From contig CAYRKW010000060.1 of assembly GCA_964425135.1 (NCBI GenBank), forward strand, positions 1 to 20,206: 20,206 nucleotides of DNA, written 5' to 3'. A program made the translations under genes and the position numbers. The notes beneath the pieces were generated by a model. It did no database searches. It was not told the origin of the DNA and saw only the letters and a program-made list of their open reading frames with translations. This DNA is from CAYLLD01 sp964425135. GTDB taxonomy: Bacteria > Pseudomonadota > Alphaproteobacteria > Rhodobacterales > Rhodobacteraceae. Shown in pieces: positions 1-6,061 of the stretch (the first letter of the stretch is position 1; each line of letters opens with the position of its first letter).

Positions 1-26
1 TTAGGACTTGGTTGCTACTTTACGCA

Positions 27-42
27 GCGGCTTTCAAGCCGC
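27..42. repeat. Short inverted repeat upstream of the Hint-domain gene
   Basis: The sequence GCGGCTT-TC-AAGCCGC is a perfect inverted repeat with 7-bp arms, lying 29 nt before the GTG start of the Hint-domain gene. It could be an operator, a 5' UTR hairpin, or the end of a terminator for a gene left of the window. No T-run follows it on the plus strand, so a terminator reading in that direction is unlikely. A 7-bp arm pair of this kind can arise by chance about once in a window of this size. Confidence 0.4.
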
Positions 43-70
43 CCCATACCTGCAAGCATAGGCGCATGTC

Positions 71-1543
71 GTGACAGTTATTAACGGTACGAGTGGTGTT
101 GACACAATCGAGATCATTGGCGACGCCGGAACGCTGAATGGATCATCCCAGGGTGGACCCATATCGGGTATCGATAGTAATGGTGGCTATGATACGATCA
201 CGGTCAGCAATTCAACCGTATCGGGCGAAATCGACGGTGGGTCGGGTGGCATGGATTTGTCCGTGATCGGGTCGACGATCGGTACGATAGCAACACGTAC
301 CGGTGCATCAAACATCACGACATCGAACAGCAGCATCAATCAAATTAACACCGGTGGCGGTGATGTCACCATGGACACAACAAATACCGATATCAACGTC
401 ATCGATACAAGCAGCGGTGATTTCACTTTGAATATGACCGGTGGCACGTTCAGCGGTACGTATAATGGAGGGGGCGGAGCCGACAACCTGACCTTCACGA
501 ATGTGACAATAAATGACTTCATCAGTTTTGACGGCGGTAGCGGAGACGACACGTTCACATTCGACGACACCACGATTGGTGATAATTTCTTTTTCCAGGT
601 CGGATCAGGCAACGACACCGTTAACATATTGGGTGACACGTCATTTGGGAACAATGCCGTAATCGATGCCTCAACACTTGGCAATAATCACATCAACCTA
701 CCAGATGGTACGAGCCTGACGGTTGATGGCATGGGCACCTATACGGTCGGCACGGACACGTTGCCGAGCGGGACAAACTTGAATGGCTCTTTTACGCTGC
801 CCAATGGCTCCGGCGCCAGCTTTGATGATTTCGAAAGCTTCGGCTCGACCGGTGCGCCTGTCTGTTTCACCGAAGGGACGTTGATCCTGACACCGGCGGG
901 GGAGGTCGTCGTCGATGACCTTGCGGTCGGCGATCTGCTCGTCAACGCGCAGGGTGAGGCCCTTCCGATCCGATGGATCGGGGAGCGAGAAATGATCTTT
1001 ACCCCGGCGCAGGCAAAGCATCGACCTGTTCAGATCAAGGCTGGCGCGCTCAGCAGCGGCGTCCCTGCACGCGATTTGGCGGTTTCGCCGCAGCATTGCT
1101 TGCTTGTGCAGGGGCCAGATGTTGTGCGTCACTTCGGCCTGCCATGCGTTTTCGTACGGGCCAAGATGCTGACGATCTTTCCGGGTGTACGTGTGATGAC
1201 AGGCAAGAAACGAACCCGTTACTTCACACTCCTGCTCGACCACCACCTGATCATCCGTGCAAATGGCGCATGGACCGAGAGCTTTTATCCAGGACCAATG
1301 GGCGTGCGGATGCTCAATGCGCGGCAAAGAGCTGACATTGAGGCCATTTTTCCAGCGCTCCGCGAAGATCCTGATGGCGGCTATACGCCGCGCGCCGCGC
1401 GCGTTTTGACGCGTGGAGAGACAGAATTGCTCAAAGCCGCAACCGGAGAGAATAAGTGCCGAAAGAAGCGGAAATACGCGCCCTGTGTGAGAGTTTCGGC
1501 CTTCGACGATTTTGGCGAACCCGATAAACGTTTGTTGCATTGA
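71..1543 (+). CDS. Hint-domain protein with RTX-like Asn/Gly/Thr-rich N-terminal repeats
   Basis: This 490-residue protein has two parts. Residues 1 to about 260 are rich in Gly, Asn, Thr, Ser and Asp, with short beta-strand-like repeats and RTX-like fragments such as GGSGDDTFTF and GSGNDTVNI, which suggests an extracellular, possibly calcium-binding beta-roll or beta-helix. From Cys265 (motif VCFTEGTLILTPAGEV) the sequence matches the Hint (Hedgehog/intein) fold of the Hint_2 type, with the internal VSPQHCLLV motif and a conserved-looking ANGAWTESFYPG near the end. Hint domains can cleave or splice their own backbone using the first Cys; that activity is inferred here. No Sec or Tat signal is visible, so type I secretion is plausible but no transporter is in view. 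The start is GTG at 71: an in-frame TAG lies at 59-61 and an AGG at 60-62 is a weak ribosome site. The ATG at 66 is in another frame and stops at once. The substrate and role are unknown. Confidence 0.88.
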   Translation: MTVINGTSGVDTIEIIGDAGTLNGSSQGGPISGIDSNGGYDTITVSNSTVSGEIDGGSGGMDLSVIGSTIGTIATRTGASNITTSNSSINQINTGGGDVTMDTTNTDINVIDTSSGDFTLNMTGGTFSGTYNGGGGADNLTFTNVTINDFISFDGGSGDDTFTFDDTTIGDNFFFQVGSGNDTVNILGDTSFGNNAVIDASTLGNNHINLPDGTSLTVDGMGTYTVGTDTLPSGTNLNGSFTLPNGSGASFDDFESFGSTGAPVCFTEGTLILTPAGEVVVDDLAVGDLLVNAQGEALPIRWIGEREMIFTPAQAKHRPVQIKAGALSSGVPARDLAVSPQHCLLVQGPDVVRHFGLPCVFVRAKMLTIFPGVRVMTGKKRTRYFTLLLDHHLIIRANGAWTESFYPGPMGVRMLNARQRADIEAIFPALREDPDGGYTPRAARVLTRGETELLKAATGENKCRKKRKYAPCVRVSAFDDFGEPDKRLLH

Positions 1544-1604
1544 TCTCTTCGGGCGCGGTTTCAAGCACCGGTACGCCGGAGGTTCACTGAACCTGTAGAA
1601 TTGA

Positions 1605-1991
1605 TCACACTGGGCTCTTGCCGGACATTGGCACGAAGCGCCTCGAGCCCGGAATCAAGGCGTAGCCGCCGGGCAAGCGACTGCCCGTGTCGCGCTGGAA
1701 GCGCGCTTTTAGCGCGACCGGGCTGGTGCTTTGGTGACACATGCGCAGTGATCCACTGGTTGAGGGTTTTGGCAACCATAAATGCCCAACATCAGCATAG
1801 GAGCGCCATCCCACGGGCAGTCTTGTGCTCAACCTAGAGGTCGCTCTGGACTTTTGCCCGACTTTCCTCACTTCGATCCGCAATCGCCACTTTCCCGTCG
1901 CCAAACTTTTTTCCCAATCCCCACCCAAGTTCCGATCCGACCAATCCTCGCCCGTGGTGTGGGTGACGCGGTACAAAGGCGGTTCGCTCAT
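1605..1991 (-). CDS. Doubtful small open frame downstream of hyuB
   Basis: An open frame of 128 codons runs from ATG 1991 to TGA 1605 on the same strand as hyuAB, 52 nt after the hyuB stop. I do not recognise the product. Its first part (MSEPPLYRVTHTTGEDW) has a plausible protein composition, but the second half is rich in Ser, Arg, Pro and Gly and runs across the hairpins at 1670-1722, which is more like translated repeat DNA than a folded protein. There is no good ribosome-binding site before the ATG. The longer version of this frame, opening near 2246, overlaps the end of hyuB and is not credible. It is most likely non-coding, or a short gene decayed or overrun by a repeat. Confidence 0.2.
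   Translation of the reverse strand: MSEPPLYRVTHTTGEDWSDRNLGGDWEKSLATGKWRLRIEVRKVGQKSRATSRLSTRLPVGWRSYADVGHLWLPKPSTSGSLRMCHQSTSPVALKARFQRDTGSRLPGGYALIPGSRRFVPMSGKSPV
1670..1722. repeat. Two overlapping, mutually exclusive stem-loops
   Basis: The first stem is CGGGCA (1670-1675) with TGCCCG (1682-1687), loop of 6 nt. The second pairs CCCGTGTCGCGCT (1684-1696) with AGCGCGACCGGG (1711-1722), a 12-bp stem with one bulged T and a 14-nt loop that itself contains the palindrome AAGCGCGCTT. The two stems share bases 1684-1687, so they cannot both form fully. A mobile or REP-like intergenic element, or a structured 3' end for the flanking convergent transcripts, are the main readings. Confidence 0.55.
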
Positions 1992-2043
1992 CGCGTTTTG
2001 GGTGAATTTCAGGGCGTATGGCGTTGCGGTTGAGGGTTGCGGA

Positions 2044-3753
2044 CTACTCCGCGTCTCCGGTCGTAACGGCGCGCGCAACCGCGGCAATATCGTCCTGAGA
2101 CAGGCCATAGTCCTGCGCGGCGGTTTGGGCGGAGATGTAGCCGCGGGCGAGGTCTCGTTTGACTTTTTCGCGGTCGCGCCGGGACGGATCGCCGTAGCCT
2201 GCGCCGCCGGGGAAGGCCATTTTGACCCGGAGCCCGTGGGGGACAAATTGTTTGCCTTTGACGTTCATCGGCGTTCCGTCGTCGCGGGCGATGGTGGTCG
2301 CCGCGCCGTCTTTGCCGCCGCGACGGCCGCGTGCGGGGTGCTGGCCGCGGTCAAACATGGCCTGGATGTCGAACTCGTAGCCTTCCTGCGCGCCGACTTC
2401 CATGAACTGACCAAGGCCGCCGCGCATCCGGCCTGCGCCGCCGCTATCGGGGCGCAGTTCTTTGCGCCAGATGATGACCGGACCTGCGTGTTCGGTGGCC
2501 TCGATGGGCATGGTCATGACGCCTGAGGGGAAGGCGGTGGCGTTGAGACCATCATGTTCGGGTCGCGCGCCGGAGCCGCCGGAGTTGAAGGTGAGCACTT
2601 CGGAGCGGCGCGCGCCTTCGGGCGCGGGGCCGTCCGAGCGGGGGCGCAGGCTGACCTGAAAGTTGCACAGGCACCCAGCACCTTCGGCGGGCACGAGGCC
2701 GGGCACGATTTTGTCAAAGGCGTCATAGACTGCGTCGGGGACGAAGTGGCCGACGATGTGGCGCAGGGCGACGGGGGCGGGGTGGAGCGCGTTGACGATG
2801 GTGTGCTCTGGTGCAGTGACCTCGAAGGGCGCGAGGCTGGCGGCGTTGTTGGGGATTTCGGGTGCGATGGCGACTTTGAGCGCGTAGCAGGCGTAGGCTT
2901 TGGCATAGACGAAGGGGCAGTTGATGCCTTTGCGATCCACGCCGGAGGTGCCGGCAAAATCGGTGATGATGCGCTCCTCTTCGACGGTGATCTTGACTTT
3001 GAGGGTGATGGGCACCTCGAAACCGTCCATGGTCATCGCGCCGGTTGCGGATTTGCGGGGCAGGGCTGCGATACGCTCGATGGTGGCGCGGCGGGAGTTG
3101 TCGAGGATGAAGGCGGCGATACCGTCGAGATTGGCCAGATCGAACTCACGCATCATGTCGATCAGGCGGCGGTGGCCGATCTCGTTGCAGGTGGCGAGCG
3201 CGTAGATGTCGCCGATCAACTGGTCCGGCTCGCGCACATTGCCGCGAATGATGCGGATGAGGGTCTCGTCGACCTCGCCTTGGGTGGCGAATTTCATGAT
3301 CGGGATGTAGAGGCCTTCTTCATAGACGCTGGCCGCATCCGCACCAAATCCGCGTCCGCCGATGTCGACGATATGGGCGGTGCAAGCAAAAAACCCGACC
3401 AGTGCGCCGTCCTTGAAAGAGGGGGTGACCATAGTGATGTCGTGCAGATGGCCGGTGCCTTCCCATGGGTCGTTGGTGATGTAGATGTCACCCTCGCGGA
3501 TGTTTGGCCGCCCGATGCGGCGGATGAAATGCGCGACCGCATCGGCCATGGCGTTGACGTGGCCCGGCGTGCCTGTGACCGCTTGGGCGAGCATCTGGCC
3601 GTGGGTGTCATAAACGCCAGCCGACAGATCGCCCGCCTCGCGAACGGACGTCGAGAAGGCGGTGCGCACGAGCGCCTGGGCCTGTTCCTCAACGACCGAG
3701 ATGAGGCGGTTCCACATGACCTGATAGGCGACTTGGGAGGGATCGTTGGCCAT
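2044..3753 (-). CDS. hyuB: Hydantoinase B / oxoprolinase-type subunit (HyuB)
   Basis: This 569-residue protein belongs to the hydantoinase B/oxoprolinase family. The signature NDPWEGTGHLHD lies at residues 94-105, followed by the conserved AHIVDIGGRGFG stretch; the C-terminal part carries the Gly-rich GGAGRMRGGLGQ and PGGAGYGDPSRRD segments. Length is in the usual range of about 520 to 590. The family forms the second subunit of ATP-dependent N-methylhydantoinases, 5-oxoprolinases and related amide- or ring-opening or carboxylating enzymes; the exact substrate cannot be read from sequence. The start is ATG 3753: the sequence AAAGGATAAGCCAATG supplies a ribosome site overlapping the hyuA stop, and MANDPSQVAYQ begins the conserved domain. 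A frame opening at 4101 extends into hyuA and is only an overlap artefact. The gene lies 4 nt after hyuA, so the two are surely co-transcribed and probably translationally coupled. Product location is predicted cytosolic. Confidence 0.93.
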   Translation of the reverse strand: MANDPSQVAYQVMWNRLISVVEEQAQALVRTAFSTSVREAGDLSAGVYDTHGQMLAQAVTGTPGHVNAMADAVAHFIRRIGRPNIREGDIYITNDPWEGTGHLHDITMVTPSFKDGALVGFFACTAHIVDIGGRGFGADAASVYEEGLYIPIMKFATQGEVDETLIRIIRGNVREPDQLIGDIYALATCNEIGHRRLIDMMREFDLANLDGIAAFILDNSRRATIERIAALPRKSATGAMTMDGFEVPITLKVKITVEEERIITDFAGTSGVDRKGINCPFVYAKAYACYALKVAIAPEIPNNAASLAPFEVTAPEHTIVNALHPAPVALRHIVGHFVPDAVYDAFDKIVPGLVPAEGAGCLCNFQVSLRPRSDGPAPEGARRSEVLTFNSGGSGARPEHDGLNATAFPSGVMTMPIEATEHAGPVIIWRKELRPDSGGAGRMRGGLGQFMEVGAQEGYEFDIQAMFDRGQHPARGRRGGKDGAATTIARDDGTPMNVKGKQFVPHGLRVKMAFPGGAGYGDPSRRDREKVKRDLARGYISAQTAAQDYGLSQDDIAAVARAVTTGDAE

Positions 3754-3757
3754 TGGC

Positions 3758-5836
3758 TTATCCTTTCGCCGAAACGTCGATGCAGCCGTCGGGCTGGCGG
3801 ATGGCGCGGCGGGATTTGGGGATGATGATGGTCGTCTCGCTCTCGGTGATGGCCGCGGGGCCGGAGATGTGCTGGCCAGTTTGCAAGGCGTTGCGTTCGA
3901 TGATCCCGGCGCTTGCAAACTGGCCAGAGGCTGCGTCGAATATCTGCCGCTGGCCTGTAGGGCTTGCGGGGGTGTCAGCTTTGCTGGGTGCGATTTGCGT
4001 GACCTCTTCGGGCGGGGTGGTGGCGTTGACGGACCAGACGGTGATTTCCACGTCCATGCCTGCGACGGGGCGGCCGAAAAGTTTGGTGTAGTCTTCTTCA
4101 AAGCGGGCCTGATAGATGGCGGCGTCGGGTGTCATGGCTTGGTCTTCGCTCAAAGCGATGGGGATTTCCCAGCCCTGTCCGGTGTAGCGCATGTAGACTT
4201 TGAACTCCGACAGGATCGGGCTTTCGCTGTCGCAGGTGCGCACGAAACCTGTTGCCTCGGCTTGCAATTCGCTGAGCAGTGTTTTGATTTTTGCGGGGTC
4301 GAAATCGCTGAGTTTCATGTAGACGGAGCGGTTTGCCTCGAAACTGAAGGGCGCGCGCAAAAAGCCGATGGCGGAGCCGACGCCTGCGCCCGGTGGGATG
4401 AGGAGGCGGTCGATGCCAAGTTTTTCGCACAAGCGCCCGGCGTGGAGCGGCGCGGCGCCACCAAAGGCGATCATGGTGTATTCGCTCAGATCCTCGCCGT
4501 TTTCGACCGCATGGACGCGGGCGGCGTTGGCCATGTTTTCGTCGACGACTTCCGACAGGCCAAAGGCGGCCTCACCTGCGTCCATGTCGAGCGTTTTGCC
4601 GATATGGGTGTGCAGGGCTGTGTCGGATTTGTCAGGGTAGAGTTTGATCGAGCCGCCTGCGAAATTATCCGCATCCAGCTTGCCCAGCATCAGATCGGCG
4701 TCGGTGACAGCGGGGCGGGTTCCATCGCGGCCATAGCATGCGGGACCGGGTTCGGAGCCTGCGCTTTCGGGGCCGACGCGGATTTGGCGAAGGCCGTCCA
4801 CATGGGCAAGCGAGCCGCCGCCTGCGCCGATTTCGACCATGTCGATCACGGGGATTGAGATGGGCATGCCGGAGCCTTTTTTGAAACGGTAGGTGCGGGC
4901 AACTTCGAAAACGCGGGAGGTTTTCGGGGTCTGGTTTTTGATCAGGCAGATTTTGGCGGTGGTGCCGCCCATGTCGAAGCTGAGCACTTTGTCGATGCCG
5001 TAGCGCGCAGCGATATGGGCCGCGAAGACCGCGCCGCCTGCGGGACCGGATTCGACAAGGCGGACGGGGAAATCGGCGGCGTTCTGGATCGAGATGATGC
5101 CGCCGCCCGAGTGCATCAGGAAGATGCGGCAGGTGACGCCTTCGGCTTTCAGGCGGTCTTCGAGGCGGCCCAGATAGGAGGCCATGAGCGGTTTGATATA
5201 GGCGTTGGCAACGACGGTGTTGAAGCGTTCGTACTCGCGCATTTGCGGGCTGACTTCGGAGGAGATGGAGACAGAGATATCGGGCAGGCGCGCTGTCAGC
5301 ACCTCGCGCACAAGCTCTTCGTGGGCGGGGTTGAGGTAGGAGTGGATGAGGCCGATGGCGACGCTTTCAAAGCCCGCTTTGGCGATTTGATCGACCACGG
5401 GTTCGATGTCGTCGCGGGTGAGGTCTTTGAGGATCTGGCCATTGGCATCGACGCGTCCCGGCACGGTGAAGCGCATGTGGCGGGGCAGGAGCGGGTCGGG
5501 CAGGTTGAGGTTGAGATCGTATTGCTCAAACCGGCTTTCGGTGCGCATCTCGATGACGTCGCGAAAGCCGGTCGTGGTGATGAGCGCCGTTTTCGCCCCG
5601 CGCCGTTCGATCAGCGCGTTGGTTGCGAGCGTTGTGCCGTGGATGATCTGGTCGATTTGCGACGGCGAGATGCCCGCTTTGGCGCAGACCTGGTGCATAC
5701 CGTCGATGATGGCGTCTTCGGGGGCGGCATAGGTTGTGAGGACTTTGGTGGAGTGGGTTTGGCCGTTCGTCTCCAGCACCACATCAGTGAAGGTGCCGCC
5801 GATATCAACGCCTAGTCGGGTGGAATGGGATGCCAT
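3758..5836 (-). CDS. hyuA: Hydantoinase A / oxoprolinase-type ATPase subunit (HyuA)
   Basis: This 692-residue protein is a HyuA-family subunit of normal length. The N-terminal Hydant_A_N domain opens with LGVDIGGTFTDVV (residues 8-20), an actin-like/ASKHA phosphate-binding motif. The hydantoinase A core contains a second phosphate motif, DMGGTTAKICLI, and the Gly-rich VEIGAGGGSLAHVD. The family uses ATP to activate a cyclic amide or similar substrate that HyuB then opens. The start ATG 5836 places the conserved motif 8 residues in, as in relatives; a TTG at 5878 would add 14 residues with no support. The bases just before ATG 5836 (CACTCCTC) are not a good ribosome site, so the start is fairly but not fully secure. 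It is the first gene of the hyuAB operon. No racemase, carbamoylase or transporter gene accompanies it. A perfect 16-bp inverted repeat sits near its 3' end (3872-3927). Relatives also include acetone and acetophenone carboxylase subunits. Confidence 0.92.
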   Translation of the reverse strand: MASHSTRLGVDIGGTFTDVVLETNGQTHSTKVLTTYAAPEDAIIDGMHQVCAKAGISPSQIDQIIHGTTLATNALIERRGAKTALITTTGFRDVIEMRTESRFEQYDLNLNLPDPLLPRHMRFTVPGRVDANGQILKDLTRDDIEPVVDQIAKAGFESVAIGLIHSYLNPAHEELVREVLTARLPDISVSISSEVSPQMREYERFNTVVANAYIKPLMASYLGRLEDRLKAEGVTCRIFLMHSGGGIISIQNAADFPVRLVESGPAGGAVFAAHIAARYGIDKVLSFDMGGTTAKICLIKNQTPKTSRVFEVARTYRFKKGSGMPISIPVIDMVEIGAGGGSLAHVDGLRQIRVGPESAGSEPGPACYGRDGTRPAVTDADLMLGKLDADNFAGGSIKLYPDKSDTALHTHIGKTLDMDAGEAAFGLSEVVDENMANAARVHAVENGEDLSEYTMIAFGGAAPLHAGRLCEKLGIDRLLIPPGAGVGSAIGFLRAPFSFEANRSVYMKLSDFDPAKIKTLLSELQAEATGFVRTCDSESPILSEFKVYMRYTGQGWEIPIALSEDQAMTPDAAIYQARFEEDYTKLFGRPVAGMDVEITVWSVNATTPPEEVTQIAPSKADTPASPTGQRQIFDAASGQFASAGIIERNALQTGQHISGPAAITESETTIIIPKSRRAIRQPDGCIDVSAKG
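3872..3927. repeat. Perfect 16-bp inverted repeat inside hyuA
   Basis: CTGGCCAGTTTGCAAG at 3872-3887 and its exact reverse complement CTTGCAAACTGGCCAG at 3912-3927 flank a 24-nt spacer. Both arms are within the hyuA coding frame, about 112 nt before its stop codon; on the coding strand they fall in codons for SGQFASA and NALQTGQ. In mRNA they would form a strong stem-loop ahead of the hyuA/hyuB junction. By a simple chance estimate, arms this long and this close are expected far less than once in a window of this size. Confidence 0.85.
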
Positions 5837-5939
5837 GAGGAGTGCCTGTCTGCTGTGCCGCGTGGTGGGAGTGAGCAAGAGCGCAAATCGGGGGGGAAAT
5901 CAAACTTTTTGTTGGTGACAGGAAATCGGCTGGGATGTG

Positions 5940-6028
5940 GAATGCCTTTCATCGCGCCTCAGCGCGACTTATCGAGGCATTCGAGCGGACTGACTGCCCC
6001 GTTTTGCGAATAGCAAACCATAGGTTTG
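5940..6028. repeat. Structured intergenic element between dnaE and hyuA
   Basis: The gap between the dnaE stop and the hyuA start (5837-6061) contains a two-tier stem-loop. The outer stem pairs GAATGCCT (5940-5947) with AGGCATTC (5975-5982), and the inner stem pairs TCGCGC (5952-5957) with GCGCGA (5962-5967) around a CTCA loop. Just to the right is a second inverted repeat, CAAACC-ATA-GGTTTG (6014-6028), which overlaps a smaller one (TTTGC/GCAAA, 6003-6017). The outer structure has no T-run on the minus strand after it, so it is not a classical terminator for dnaE, although it may end or stabilise that transcript. A dispersed intergenic repeat is the other reading. No convincing hyuA promoter was found in this gap. 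Confidence 0.6.
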
Positions 6029-6061
6029 ACGGGCGGGCCACTCTCATTTCGTATCCGGCTT

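Larger units (their letters stand above)
1544..2043. other. 500-nt intergenic region, hairpin-rich, no confident gene
   Basis: This stretch separates two convergent transcription units, the Hint-domain gene and hyuB. It holds a 15-nt near-palindrome with 7-bp arms (AGGTTCA-C-TGAACCT, 1580-1594), two overlapping stem-loops (1670-1722), and one minus-strand open frame of doubtful coding value (1605-1991). None of the stems is followed by a clear T-run, so no intrinsic terminator is called for either flanking gene. The density of inverted repeats is what one sees in dispersed intergenic repeat elements, but copy number cannot be judged from one window. Confidence 0.6.

Noticed and set aside
480..650. 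A full RTX calcium-binding array in the Hint-domain protein
   Set aside because: Only two or three loose GGxGxD-like units are present, not the regular nonapeptide tandem of an RTX toxin, so only RTX-like is claimed.
698..1564. Minus-strand open frame of 288 codons opposite the Hint-domain gene
   Set aside because: It lies wholly antisense to a recognisable domain protein and shows no family motif; the high G+C content keeps such frames open.
2554..3825. Plus-strand open frame of 423 codons opposite hyuB
   Set aside because: It is antisense to a clear HyuB, with Gly/Asp/Val-rich shadow composition and no recognisable domain.
3754..4101. Upstream extension of hyuB to give a 685-residue protein
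   Set aside because: The added part is Pro/Ser-rich sequence read out of frame within hyuA, and ATG 3753 has a good ribosome site and family-like N terminus.
3746..4858. Plus-strand open frame of 370 codons opposite hyuA
   Set aside because: It is antisense to conserved HyuA sequence and has the composition of a reverse-frame shadow.
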